A stretch of 64,000 nt of DNA, from positions 213,339,800 through 213,403,799 of the forward strand of contig NC_080540.1 of NCBI RefSeq assembly GCF_028640845.1. Reading direction: 5' to 3'. Within the stretch, counting starts at the first letter, position 1, and each line of letters begins with the position of its first letter. Positions 20,130 through 31,654 of this stretch are shown here, piece after piece. The stretch is from Ahaetulla prasina (taxonomy: Eukaryota > Chordata > Lepidosauria > Squamata > Colubridae). The notes below the pieces were generated by a model. The model did no database searches. It saw nothing but the letters and a program-made list of their open reading frames with translations, and was not told the origin of the DNA. A program made the position numbers and the translations under genes.

Positions 20130-20520
20130 TTTTTAGTCTAGTATTTTTTTATTCTATCAAGTTTATATGGCCCACCTCACAAGAAACTAGTCAACATACA
20201 GCAAAAAACAATAAAAAATATCAAATAGAGTCATACTAAAAACACACAGACATGCAAGCACACACAAGATCTTTGATCTGCAATGGAGCCATCTTAAGAC
20301 TTCACTGGTCCCCTGAGACACCCCCCCCAAATGTCATGACAAAGCCAGGTCTTCAGGAACGTCTGGGAAATAAGGAGAGATAGAGCTGACCTCACTTCAA
20401 GGGGCAGAAAGTTCCAAAGGCAGATACTGTGCCCATCCCTACTCATAGAAAGTATCCATAGCCTGCTTCTTCTTGTCAGATCTGATAGGATGAGAAGATT
20501 TAATTCAAGAAAGGCAGTCC
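20130..20520 (-). mobile_element. Ancient LINE 3' end (L2/CR1 type)
   Basis: The minus strand resembles the C-terminus of L2 RT (a WNxLPLxLR-like segment, then LKTW) and a 3' UTR ending in GGGCCATATAAACTTG. Many substitutions; no open frame. Confidence 0.4.
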
Positions 20521-20754
20521 CTCAAATAACCCAGCCAATTGTAGACATCATTTTGGGCTCTGTGGTTTTTTCTACCTCATTTTTGGAGATGTTAAGCCTT
20601 GAGGGAGACCATGTACATATATTTGGGTTTAATTTGTCCATTAAGCCCCACCCACCCACTCTGCCCTTCTCATCATGCTCCCTCTCACCTCATCTCTTCA
20701 GGTATGTTAGTTTTTATAATATTGTATTGTATCATTAGGTTTTATATATAGCCG

Positions 20755-20828
20755 TATCTTTTAATATTGTAAGCTGTCCAGAGTTAGCATGTGGTAAGAT
20801 AGGGGCTAATAAATTTTACAAACAAACT
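20755..20828 (+). mobile_element. Ancient L2/MIR-like 3' tail
   Basis: GTAAGCTGTCCAGAGTTAGC...GGGGCTAATAAATTT resembles degenerate 3' ends of L2-type retroposons. Very short. Confidence 0.3.
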
Positions 20829-21059
20829 TAGCATTGAAAGCCACCCACCCAATGTTAATGGTATAATCCTGATGAGATTTATCCACATGAGATCTTTGTG
20901 TTGCCTACAAGCCGAATTTTATCCACCTGTATACTAAGAGAAATGGGTTTCCTGGGTTTGTATACACACAAACACAAAAATCCCAGGGGGCCAGGAAAAG
21001 ATATAAGGATATTCATGACACACCATAAGTTGTCTTGACATTCATTTTGTGCAAATGCT

Positions 21060-21420
21060 GCAATGGTATCTATTTTATATGGCTGCCCATCTCATAGCAA
21101 TGACTGCAGGCTGCGTACAAAGAGTTAAATCAACCTAACCCTCCCTCCTTACAATAAAATTAAACCAACAATCCATATAACAAATGTCTGAAGTTGAAAA
21201 GAATCGTTCCCTATTTACAAGGAAATAAAGCAGCAATAAATCCAATCAACCAGCAGAGTTGCTTAACCAGGCATCCCAAATGCACTAGGGACTAGTCGGA
21301 TCTTCAGTGCTTTGCATAAAAGTTTGCAGGATCAGGACTATTTGGATTTTCAGAGAGATGCTGTTACAGATGCTTTCACAGGATCTGTTCTTTTTGGGTA
21401 TAACAAGGTGAGGTTGCTTG
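21060..21420 (-). mobile_element. Ancient LINE 3' end
   Basis: The minus strand ends near ATTGCTATGAGATGGGCAGC and upstream has an LLQ-like decayed RT C-terminus (GATCAGGACTATTTGG complement). Strongly degraded, so assigned by overall pattern. Confidence 0.3.
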
Positions 21421-22879
21421 TTTGGTTTTGGGCTCACTCTTTAGGTTCTAGTGAGACCAGCAGAAATAATCCCAGTTTGGGATAAAGGAAGTTACCAGTG
21501 CAAGCAAATTGATTCAGTCATAAGGTTGCTGTTATGGGAATAATATGTGTCAAAAAAATAGTTAATTGACCAGCACTGGTACATGAATGACTCATGTGAT
21601 TAGGATGCTGGGGCTGGTGATCAGCAGGCTTGTGTTTGAGACATGGTTGCTGCCAAAGGACAGGTGAACTTCTGTCACACCCTCCAGCTCCTGCCAACCC
21701 AGCAGTTTGAAAGCAGGCAACCATGAGTAGATAGATGGATACTACTTGGGTGGGCAACTTAACAGAGACATGAAAGGAGCTATCATCTGGGCGTCCCTGG
21801 GCAATAGTGATGGCACCGTTTAATCCTTTCAACCTGGAAGCACTTGGGTGCTCCTGACACGAATATCATAGTATCAGCACTGGTGAACCTAAACCATCCT
21901 GAAACTAAGATTCAAAACTGTTTATTTCTGAACTCCTTTTCTACCTTGAACAAGCTCAGGATAGGTGAAATATTTGTCATGCTAACGTAACTGGGAAATA
22001 GCTGGGAAAGTAATTGAATATACATTTTTTAGCTTGAATGTTTAATCACATTCAAAAGCTGCCATACCATTTATTTAGAGACTGTGAAAATCATTTTTAT
22101 CCTCCAGACATTTTATCCATCTGATGGCCTGGAAGAATTGAAGACATTTGTGGAAATACAATTGGTTGGGGTTTTTTTAACATTCATTGAAGCACTCCAA
22201 ACCAAGAACGTTAATGCACTGGAGAAGTTCAATCAGATAAAGGTATCAGTTTCGTAATCATTAGTGCTTCTGAAAGAGCACCAAAGAATGTTGCTGAAGA
22301 GGAATGGACTAAAAAAAATATCCAGTTCAGGTGATATGCCCAAGACAAATGGCAAAAGAGCTCAGAATGCCCAAGCTTGAGTATGTAATGCAAGGGCAAC
22401 ATAGTACAGACAACAGCATTAAAACTGAGGATCCCCACATACTCTTCCAATTCAGATTCTGCCTTCAAGATTCAAACAAAATGTGTGTTCTAGTTATAGA
22501 ACTAGAAGATTGACATTATGACAAGAAAAAGTAGAAAATTAAAGAAAGGTGTGCACTTTTGCACAAGCCAATTGAGAGCCTGATATTTTATTGATCCATC
22601 TCCAATACCCTTCCGAACAGATTCAGGCCAAGGCTTTCCAAATTAACTTCATCAACGTGAAGGCTGCTCATCCACAGTTCTCTTTAGATTGGTGCTTGCT
22701 AATGAAATAACGATGAAGAAAATGCATTACTGCCTTCTGAGGAAGAAATGGCAAACTAAAGATGGCTTTGTTTTCAGCAACAGCTATGGTAGAATGAAGA
22801 GTCAGCAGGTAGACTAAGTTTTCCTGGTTCTTCTCCGCACAAACAAAAGATCAGAGATTACCCAAAAGCGTTCCTTACA

Positions 22880-23690
22880 ATTGCTTCAAGACAAGAACTA
22901 TTCTTCGTTATGTCTAATATTTTTGAACAATGGTCCCAGAAGTTAATTTTATTAGTGTCTGTCTCTATAGATAGACTGGGTTTAAAAGATATAATGGAGG
23001 AGGAACCTGTTTAATGGACAAGACTGAGACTGATCTGAAAGTGGATTTAAAAATGATAGGCTACAAGAATGATATGGAAAAAAGGTGCTACACTGGACTT
23101 ACAAAAGAAACCAACTGATATCCTAATAATTAAAAGGAATATAAAAATCATAAACCAAGAGAGTAACCTGCATAATCTTCCTATATTGGATTTACAAAAA
23201 AGGTTTCTTAAGCTTTGAAGAATTTTGTTAGAACGGCAAAGAAAACATGAAAAGAGTGCTTGTGGGACATTGTTTGAAGGGGCAAGATCAAGATTGTTAA
23301 AAGTAAAAGGAAGGGATATAAAATTGATTTGTTTGATCAAGGTTAATATAGATCTGATGTTATCTTTGGTAACGCTTGATGGATTTTTTTGGACTGAAAT
23401 GATGAATGTTTTTAAGGATTTGTTACAGATAAGATGTGGATTATGGGATAAAAGATTATTCATTTATTTATTTTATTTGTAACATTTATCTTACTTTAAG
23501 GTAACTTATTTGTTGTGCTTTAGGAGGTGAGTAATTATTATTTTTTATTTTTGTTGTAATGAAGGGGGAAGTTGCTTCTTTATGAGTTTCTTTTCTTTTT
23601 CTTACTTAATATTACTTTTTTACTTAATATTGGGGGTTTTTTTATCATTACTTGTAATTTTAAATATATTACCATTAAAAAATAAGAAAA
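22880..23690 (+). mobile_element. Possible degraded L1-like element
   Basis: An A-rich strand with lysine- and leucine-rich fragments (for example an 85-codon stretch at 23225-23482), then a 3' part GAAGGGGGAAGTTGCTTC with a T-rich run, as in the candidate L1 end at 6340-6480. No RT motif seen. Weak call. Confidence 0.3.
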
Positions 23691-24467
23691 TGCTACTGTT
23701 AGGAGTGGCAGATAGGGCCATGAGACTATTAGTTTCTGACTTCGTTATTTTCTCAGATTGTACTGTCTCTATGAAGCTAATTAAAACTTCCAGCATCATT
23801 TCATGCATTGGGGACAAAAGAACATTGACTTTGGTAGTTTGCGCTGATGCTCAAATTTGTAAAGGAGCTGTTGACAACAAACAGCTTCATTTCATTTCAC
23901 ATGTTCAGAGAAGTGGCTGCAAAAGCTGGTAAAGAAATGGAAAAAGCCCTTAATTGGAAATGGTGATGCTTGCTGTGTGCCAAGTAACAATAATGAATAA
24001 TCCCTTCCCTGAAGGGCTGTAAAAGGAGGGATAGAGATTCCTATTACTAGATGTCTCTCTTTTTAAGAGGATAATGCATCTAAGTTTCAGTTTGTCTTCA
24101 CGGGGCAAGTGCAGACCTTGGATTGTTCCCTGTTTGGATGACAGTGGGAATTATTTGTTCGAGATCATGCTTGTTTAAAACAAATTTAAAGAGTAAAAGA
24201 AAATTAATTTACCGGGAATTCCAAACTGATTTTTCGCTTTATATATAGTTTCCAAGTTTTCTTGGAAGGGGAAGAAGAATTGAAGCTGTTGTTGCTCCCT
24301 GGATAGCAGTTTTGTGAGAAAGGTGAACAGAGCAGATGATAATCTTGTTGTGTGCCCCCCCCCCCAAAATGAGAGCATTCAGGGCATTTGCACTCAAGAA
24401 TGTTGCAGGATTTTCTGTTTCCAGCCACTAAATCACTAGGTCAGATTTGGATACCATGGAATTTGAG

Positions 24468-24877
24468 CAGTGGTGAAATCCAAATTTTTTTACTACTGGT
24501 TTTGTGAGCGTGGCTTGGTGGGGGTGTGGTATGATTTGGTGGGCGTAGCTTGGTGGGTGTGGCAGGGGAAGGATACTGCAAAATCCCCATTCCACTCCTG
24601 GGGCAAAGATATTGCAAAATCTCCATTCCCACCCCACTGTGGGGCCAGCCAGAGGTGGTATTTGCCGGTTCTCCGAACCGCTCAAAATTTCTACTACCGG
24701 TTCTCCAGAACCTGTCAGAACCTGCTGGATTTCACCCAGTGGTGGGATTCAAGTAATTTAACAACCGGTTCTCTGCCCTAATGATTTCTTCCAACAACCA
24801 GCTCAGCAAACTGCTCAGAAAGTTAACAACCCAAAGTGGTGTGAACTGGCTGAATCCCACCACTGATTTCACCCCTG
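24468..24877. mobile_element. hAT MITE (family M) containing another hAT MITE
   Basis: Starts CAGTGGTGAAATCC and ends ATTTCACCCCTG. The flanking 8-mers AATTTGAG and ATTTTGAA agree at six of eight positions. Internal M blocks are present (CTACCGGTTCTCCAGAACC). Element O sits 12 bp from the right end. Confidence 0.85.
24737..24865. mobile_element. hAT MITE (family O), 129 bp, nested
   Basis: Terminal inverted repeats CAGTGGTGGGATTCA / TGAATCCCACCACTG (15 bp, perfect). The 8-bp duplication ATTTCACC (24729-24736 and 24866-24873) lies within the terminal repeat of element M, which shows O came later. Confidence 0.95.
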
Positions 24878-25232
24878 ATTTTGAACTGATGGGGGAAAGG
24901 GGGCCATTTGCTTGTCTCCTGTCCCAAAATTTGTCCTTCTGTGCTACCCTTTCACCAGCAAGATCATATATCATCCATGGCTTTTTTGTTCCTGAGAGAT
25001 GGATTTAACTGAGAGAGAATGGGGGACCCAAGATCACATTCGGGGAAGAGGAGAAAATGTAGGTCCCTCAACCCTTCAACTCAAGAGCTACATTACTCAA
25101 ATGTAGATTTGTGATTTTTGCAGAAAATCCCACATATATTTTTCTTTCATCCCTGGTGATAAGTAAATAAATAAATTTAAAAACCTCTGAAAACATTAAC
25201 AACAGTGTTGTCTTTTCATAACACCAACAATC

Positions 25233-25284
25233 TACTGCCTGAAGAAACCTGCCTGAAGAAATATTCTGCCTGAAGAAATATTTA
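25233..25284. repeat. Short tandem repeat, GCCTGAAGAAA unit
   Basis: Three copies of CTGCCTGAAGAAA with short variable spacers. Confidence 0.7.
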
Positions 25285-25391
25285 AGTAAATTTAAATAAA
25301 ACTTTTGGATTTGACATTCTAACTTCTCTGCCATACAACTAGCACACGGGCTTTTTCCTTTATCATTTTGTTCCTTTTAATATTATTATTT

Positions 25392-25426
25392 CTTCCTCCT
25401 CCTCCTCCTCCTCCTCCTCCTCCTCC
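25392..25426. repeat. (TCC)n microsatellite
   Basis: Eleven to twelve CCT units; a poly-Gly frame read from it on the minus strand is not a gene. Confidence 0.95.
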
Positions 25427-25866
25427 ATAAATCAAAGAGTTGTGCTTGTGCTTTCTCAGCTTTTTCCTTATTAAAAAGAGGCAAACATGAAGGAAAGAAG
25501 CTTGAAACAAGAGAAGAGCTCATTTCTCATTTCTTCTACAGCTTTCCATGCTGCTTCAGTAACTGAAAAATATGAAGCATATTAGACTGGGGGTGGGCAC
25601 TGGGATGGGGAATGATCTATAGTAAACAATGCAATCCATAAATATGAGTGTGAGACACCCTCTTGTGAATCCCCCACTTTTCCACCATACCCCTTTTCCA
25701 CCCCTCTAACGATGCCAAAAATGAATGATCGAAACCACTGAACAACCCTTCCCGCCCAACGTGCTCTGCAGAAGGCCTATTGATGATGTTTAAAAATGCA
25801 TGGTTATGTTTCATAGCCCCTTTACTAACTAAACTTCCAGGATGTATAAATATATATTTATATGTC

Positions 25867-26379
25867 TGTCGTGTCCCACTCCTCCTCTGACGGCCCGGTC
25901 TGGGAAGTCTGTATCAAGCGTGGCCACGAAGTCTCTGCAGCTTTGCCAAATTCCTGTCAGAGTTCTCAGGGCAGGCAGGAATCCAAGGTGTGACTTCAGC
26001 AACCAGATGAGACTTTGCCTGACTTAAGGAATGCCGAAAAGCAGATCCTTTATATAGGCCATGGGGTGTGGCTCCATGACTCAGCACTTATCCAGGCCTG
26101 CCCCTCCCTTCCTTTTGCTGACGTCGCCTCTCCATTCTCTGGAAGCAGGGATCTGTCCACTTTTTGTCCTCCTGCTCAGCTGCCGGCAATTCTAGCTCGT
26201 GGCTGGCTTCGTGCTCACACACTGTAGGGAGGTTTGTTTGCTCAGTCTGTCCGGGCATGGTGCCAGGGCTGGGGGCTGGAGGCATGCCAGGCCATTCTTC
26301 TTCACTATCAGTCTCTGGCTCAGATAGCAGGAGATGGGAGGGGCCCGGCTGAGGAGAGGAGGGCGGATGAGGCACAACA
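25867..26379 (-). mobile_element. Solo LTR, 513 bp
   Basis: Bounded by TG...CA (left TGTCGTGTCCCAC, right GGCACAACA) with a perfect 5-bp duplication ATGTC (25862-25866 and 26380-26384). On the minus strand a TATA box in GGCCTATATAAAGGATC lies near 26046-26062. The 3' half matches 1416-1681. Frames in both strands are incidental. Confidence 0.9.
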
Positions 26380-26436
26380 ATGTCATTGATTTGTTTTCTT
26401 TGAAAATGGCCAAATTTGGTTGTATTGCCTATAATC

Positions 26437-26525
26437 ATGATGGTGAATCTATGGCACACATGCCAGAAGTGGCACACAGAGCCATTTTTCCGGGCATGCG
26501 AGCTGTCGCCCAGCTCACCTGCAGT
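26437..26525. mobile_element. hAT element fragment
   Basis: Begins ATGGTGAATCTATGGCACAC and continues GCCAGAAGTGGCACAC, the end of a common reptile hAT family. No right end is recognised. Confidence 0.5.
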
Positions 26526-26565
26526 CGTCACTATTGTTGCTAGTCATCCTCTTTTTCTCTTTCCT

Positions 26566-26625
26566 TCCATTTTTTCCAGTATTAGAGCCTTTTCCAGGGA
26601 GTCGGATTTTCAAATCAGGTGTCTG
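26566..26625 (-). mobile_element. Bov-B LINE fragment
   Basis: Sixty bp matching the inner part of the Bov-B copy at 42910-42960 (TTTTCCAGTATTAGAGCC, then CCAGGGAGTCGGATT). Confidence 0.6.
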
Positions 26626-27235
26626 AACATACCATGCTCGTAAGGCAGTTAATGATTTACATGGGGTTTTTTTTTTTAAAAAAGGGAGGGGGTTAAGGGA
26701 AAAATAGCTACACTCTACTAAGGTGGCTTAGAATCCATCCTTTCCTCACCTCCTTTATTGCAAATAGCTTTATTTCAATTTATTCTCTTCCAAATAATCC
26801 CAATAATTTATTTCTGCTTCCATGGAAATACTGGCTTGGTTAAAAAAACAAAAAACCCTTTCCATCTATTTGGGAAATCATCTTTTGGGGATGGATTTTC
26901 TATAGCCGGTTAAGAATTCTTTTTTGTCTCCAGCTGTGATAGTATTATTCCACACTGAAGATAAATACTAAAGCTTGTATCTTTCTCTGCTTCGCAAAAA
27001 TGGAAGATATTGTTTATGTTCCTTGGCATTGGACCTGCTATAAGGATCCCTGTTCAGCTGACAGTATAGGTCTTGAATTCCACCATAATCTTTTTTTATA
27101 TCATGAAATAAGAATCATTCTGGTTCCTAGCTGGCAATTTCCATTCTGCCTCCAAGATCATATGCTATTCTTTATCTATCCAGAGTACTAAACAAGTTCC
27201 AACCAACTTGGAACTTCCCAGAACAGTAGTAAATA

Positions 27236-27616
27236 CAAGTAGTCCTCGACTTACAATCGCAATTACAATCCCAAATTTTCTTTGCTAAGCAAGGCAATTG
27301 TTAAGTGACTTTTTGCACTATTTTATAACTGCCACAGTTGTTAACTAAATCACTGCAATTAACTTAGTAACACGGTCGGTAAGTGAATCTGGCTTCCCCA
27401 TTGACTTTGCTTGTCAGAAGGTCGCAAAAGGTGATCACATAACCCCAGGACACTGCAAATGTCATAAATATGAATCAGTTGTCCAGCGTCTGAATTTTGT
27501 CCACTGGGATGCTGCAATGGTCATAAGTGTGAAAAACGGTCATAATTCACTTTTTTCAGTGCTGTTGTAACTTCAAACAGTCACTAAATGAATGGTTATA
27601 AGTCAAGGACTTCCTG
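27236..27616. mobile_element. Tigger/mariner-like MITE (family T), copy 2
   Basis: Starts CAAGTAGTCCTCGACTTAC and ends AAGTCAAGGACTTCCTG with TA outside each end. The body matches 3311-3701 in inverse orientation (GTGATCACAT, GACACTGCAA, TGCAATGGTCATAAGTG). Confidence 0.85.
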
Positions 27617-27709
27617 TAATTTATGGCACCATAAATACAGCTGAACTCCCAACATGCCTAAATTAATTAGTTATGCTTGTACACAGCATAAGTGCACAGA
27701 CCACAGATT

Positions 27710-27885
27710 CAGTGGTGGGTTATCCCCGGTTCGGATCGGTTCTTGCAAACCGGTAGTAAAATCGGGGGGAGGCTCCGCCCACCAACCCCAATGTCATCAG
27801 GAAGCTTCTGCGCATGCGCAGAAGCAACTATGTGTGCGTGATCCCACTGCGAACTAGTAATAAAGGTAAGTAGAACCCACCCCTG
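27710..27885. mobile_element. hAT MITE (family P), 176 bp
   Basis: Starts CAGTGGTGGGTTA, ends AACCCACCCCTG, with a perfect 8-bp duplication CACAGATT (27702-27709 and 27886-27893). Contains the palindrome CTTCTGCGCATGCGCAGAAG. Confidence 0.95.
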
Positions 27886-28197
27886 CACAGATTGCACATA
27901 CAAGTTATAAAATCAAACATGCTGAATCCAGATTTAATCCCTCTTAGAGCAGGCCTGCTAAAGTAATAGTACACATGTTTGCCAAGATTAAAATGTTGCT
28001 AATTTCTATAGATTTACAGTACTCTAAGCATGAGTAAGTCTGTATCCAAATCAGAAATTTTGATAATAAAATTCAGTACTTAGTTTAGCATCTTCTTCTA
28101 AAAGTGAGATTTAAAGCCATTTAATCTGAGTTCTACCAGTCCTTTCTTTTGAGGCAGGGATCCCTAAACTCTTCAGCTCACCAATCCCTTATTCATT

Positions 28198-28200
<3 letters not shown>

Positions 28201-28238
<38 letters not shown>
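28201..28238. repeat. (AC)n microsatellite
   Basis: Nineteen AC units. Confidence 0.95.
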
Positions 28239-28284
28239 TTATTATATATTTAATTGCTTGCTGCCACCAGGGGGGCAGGGGTTA

Positions 28285-28375
28285 ATTTTCACTCTTTTAT
28301 TTTTTGTAAATTGCCTAGCATCACTGAAGCGAACAAGCATCCATATACATTCTCTAAATAAATAAATATGAAAAT
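28285..28375 (+). mobile_element. Ancient LINE 3' tail (L2-like)
   Basis: TTGTAAATTGCCTAGCATCAC ... CTAAATAAATAAATA resembles a decayed L2-type 3' end. Confidence 0.3.
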
Positions 28376-28944
28376 AATTTAATCAACATTATTTTAATTA
28401 ATAGTACTACAAAGAATGATAGCAACAATGACTTTTTGATAGTCCATCAATCCTGGGGGTCAGTGTTGACCACATTGGAAAACCCTGTTTTGGGGAGAGA
28501 ATTGTCTTAATCCAGGTTATTTTTTATATCATTCAGCTATGTCTGTTCTGAATGGAACAGAAAGCCATGTATCTAAGAATTACTACATTTTCAGTTTCAG
28601 ATTCCAAAGTTGGGTTTCCATGTAAAGAGTTCTCTTGTTACTGAACCAAAGAAGAGGAAGATTGGATTATCTCCTTTCTTGCTGTTCCTTGAATAATAAC
28701 ATGATTACGATTTATCAACGTTCAGCTACATATAATACACCTTTTGGTTTAAGGCCTCCTGATTACCTTCTTATTCCTAACATTTCCCAAATTTGTCCAG
28801 TTTCCTCAAACAATTCAGTAAAAACAAAATGTGCCGAGTGCTACATCTTCTCTTTCCTGAAACGCTTTTCTTTGTTTTTTATCCCGGAAATTTTTTTAGA
28901 TCTATAGGAAACTGGACAGTCATTTGTCTGAAATGGTATGGGTG

Positions 28945-29195
28945 TGAAATTCAACAGCTTCTGACAGGTTCTGGAGAACCGGTAGCGGAAATTTTAAGCA
29001 GTTTGGAGAACCGATATTGGAAATTTTGAGCAATTCAGGGAACCAACAAATACCACGTCTGGCTGGCCCTAGAGTGAGATGGAAATGGAGATTTTGCAGT
29101 ATCCTTCCCCCAGGAGTGGGGAGGGAATGGAGATTTTGCAGTATCCTTCCCCCAGGAGTGGGGAGGGAATGGAGATTTTGCAGTATCCTTCCTAT

Positions 29196-29246
<51 letters not shown>

Positions 29247-29511
29247 CATTTATATCCCGCCCTTCTCCGAAGACTCAGGGCGGCTTACAGTGTGTAAGGC
29301 AATAGTCTCATTCTATTTGTATATTTACAAAGTCAACTTATTGCCCCCCCAACAATCTGGGTCCTCATTTTACCCACCTTATAAAGGATGGAAGGCTGAG
29401 TCAACCTTGGACCTGGTGGGACTAGAACCTGCAGTAATTGCAGGCAGCTGTGTTTTAATAACAGCCTTCTTACAGAACCGGTAGTAAAAAAAATTGGATT
29501 TCACCACTGGT
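28945..29511. mobile_element. hAT MITE (family M) with internal repeats and a nested SINE
   Basis: Begins GTGTGAAATTCAACAG and ends GGATTTCACCACTG. Flanks approximate GGTATGGG/GGTATAGGG. Three copies of a roughly 41-bp unit containing GGAGATTTTGCAGTATCC lie at 29082-29190, against one copy in the short M element at 4229. Confidence 0.8.
29192..29474 (-). mobile_element. tRNA-derived SINE with L2-type tail and (TTTA)n
   Basis: The minus-strand SINE body is intact (CAAGGTTGACTCAGCC and CCGCCCTGAGTC complements). Its 3' tail is an expanded TAAA array of about 55 bp (29192-29246 on the plus strand as TATT units). Confidence 0.9.
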
Positions 29512-29617
29512 ATAGGGCCTCTCCTTGAGCAGGGGATTTGACTAGAAGATCTTCAAGATCTCCCTTCCAACCCCGATATTCAGTTCTATATGCTATTCTA
29601 TGTCCTATGTTCTAAAC

Positions 29618-29948
29618 CAAGGGTGTCAAACTCAAGGCCTGGTGGCCAAATCCAGCCCGTGGGGTGTTTATATCTGGCTTATATCTGGTTTATATCTGTG
29701 GGGCCGCCCTGGTAATATTGAAGGACTGGCCTGCAGTGCCTCTGCCAGTGAAAATGGAGCTCAGGAGAACCACACGCAGCCCTCCCGAGCTGTTTTCACT
29801 GGCAGAGAGCTTGAGTCACCACAGGCACCCCTAACATGAGTGACTGCAAGCTGGCCATGTCCACCCTGGCCAAACACACCCCCCCCACCCCCCTAGGTCA
29901 AACACAACCCTAATGCAGCCCTCAATGAAAATGAGTTTGACACCCCTC
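29618..29948. mobile_element. hAT MITE (family R), 331 bp
   Basis: Ends CAAGGGTGTCAAACTC / GAGTTTGACACCCCTC, with a perfect 8-bp duplication TTCTAAAC (29610-29617 and 29949-29956). Body as in 4877-5492. Confidence 0.95.
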
Positions 29949-29956
29949 TTCTAAAC

Positions 29957-31215
29957 TATAAAACGGGGTGGAAGGAGGAGAACGTGATCAGCACCTTTTT
30001 TTATTACCACTTGTTAACATTTTTCTCCTGGGCCATATTTACTCTTTGTCTACTTTTCTACTATGACTCTTTGTCTACTCTGTTAGCCTTGGCAAAACTC
30101 ACTCTTTATTTTAAAGAACTCTAAGCACACAAGACTAATTTGATTGTGATTACTTCCCTGCAGAACTATTTCAAGGAAATATCAGCCACTGGGATTCCAA
30201 TTTTGTGATTTATTCTATTACATCAGTTTGATATAATTAACCCTCTTTAGGCAGCAATGCAGGCAATGGAAAGAGCAGTAAAACCTCCGTAAAAGGTTTT
30301 ATTCTGTAATATTCAAACAAATATTCTAAATCATTAGCGTGTCTACACAAAACAGGACTCTGTTATTCCTGGCAGAAGAATAATGACTGTTGGATATTGT
30401 TATCGTTATAATAAATTGCTCTTGTAGATTAGCATAACCTCTCATTATTTTTAATTTTATGATTTGTATTAAGTTCCCAAAGTATTTCAAATCTTTATAT
30501 TGGAAGCAAATTCTATATTTGACTAATATTTTGGCACTTCCTCAAGACCTAAATATCATATGCATTTGAATTATGAGCCACCCAGAGTTGTTTACTCAGA
30601 CGGGCAGTTTCAGAATCAGTTAAATAAGTAAAATAAATATAAACCTTCTTACATGCTAAAATTAAAAATCTAATATAAGTGCCAAATTTGTGCATTATTT
30701 CCACCCACCGCATTCTGTTTGGCACTCTCCAACAAGAAGGGGCTCCATTGGATAAGGTCTCCATGATATTTCATGCTTATCCAGGCACCAAGAAAATTCC
30801 CAATAGCATTCTATAAAAGAGATAAAAAGAAGCCATGGTACCTCATCTTTAATTCTCAAGAGATTCATGGTGGGAAAAATGCTAGTAAAAATGAAGCCCA
30901 GCTATTGCTCAGCTCGCCCTTTTTTTCAGAGAGACAGAAAGATGAAGAGAATTTTCTTCACTCTAAAAATATAAGATACAGTTGGAAAACTCTGCTAGTT
31001 TTTTTGCCCACTTAAAAGGACTTATATACTCGTACAAGAAGATGAGGATGTCCTTAAAAACTGGGTCTCCTTTAAAGTACTTCTGTGGCTATAACATAAT
31101 CACGTAACCACAATATTTTGTATCCAGGTTTTCTCCATCAAGCACTGAGTTTTATGTATATGGGAGGGTATGGCTTTGTGCTTTAATGCAAAAATAAGAG
31201 CCAAGAATATGTGTT
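29957..31215. other. Mostly unassigned sequence
   Basis: No supported gene. A short LINE-like tail (GAGCCACCCAGAGTTG...ATAAATA) lies at about 30570-30645. Confidence 0.5.
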
Positions 31216-31460
31216 ACCTTAAAGGTAAAGGTAAAGGTTCCCTTCGCACATACGTGCTAGTCATTGCCAACTCTAGGGGGCGGTGCTCATCTCCATTTCA
31301 AAACTGAAGAGCCAGCGCTGTCCGAAGACGTCTCTGTGGTCATGTGGCCGGCATGACTCAATGCCAAAGGCGCATGGAACGCTGTTACCTTCCCACCAAA
31401 GGTGGTCCCTATTTTTTCTACTTTTCTACATTTGTACATGCTTTTGAAACTGCTAGGTTG
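31216..31460 (-). mobile_element. tRNA-derived SINE (TTTACC tail), 5'-truncated
   Basis: Matches the right two-thirds of the full copy at 47332-47704: AAAGGTAAAGGTTCCCTTCG, GGGGGCGGTGCTCATCTCC and CTTCCCACCAAAGGTGG. The tRNA-like head is missing. Confidence 0.8.
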
Positions 31461-31654
31461 GCAGTGTGTTACCTTACAAAGGCAATGTGTTGCCTTACAA
31501 AGCTTCAAAAGGAAGGGATGGTCCTCATTTCTAAATAAACCGGCACATTTGGCTTAGAATGTTTCATTAAAGATCCTGCCATTGGTGTGCCAAAGAAGAA
31601 AACAAATCTATTAAATAAAAAATAAGAGCATTTGGATCTAAATAACAATAGTAC

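Larger units (their letters stand above)
28905..29600 (+). mobile_element. CR1 LINE 3' terminus split by hAT MITE
   Basis: Left piece 28905-28944 (ACAGTCATTTGTCTGAAATG), right piece 29512-29600 (CTCCTTGAGCAGGGGATTTG and CTTCCAACCCCGATATTC). The inserted unit is the M element at 28945-29511. Confidence 0.8.

Noticed and set aside
21518..21832. 104-codon frame
   Set aside because: No motif, no neighbouring exon; unlikely to be coding.
26015..26531. Frames on both strands, up to 147 codons
   Set aside because: They lie in a solo LTR and flanking repeats, with no recognisable domain.
29618..29948. Possible gene promoter with CpG-rich sequence
   Set aside because: It is a complete hAT MITE with a perfect 8-bp duplication.
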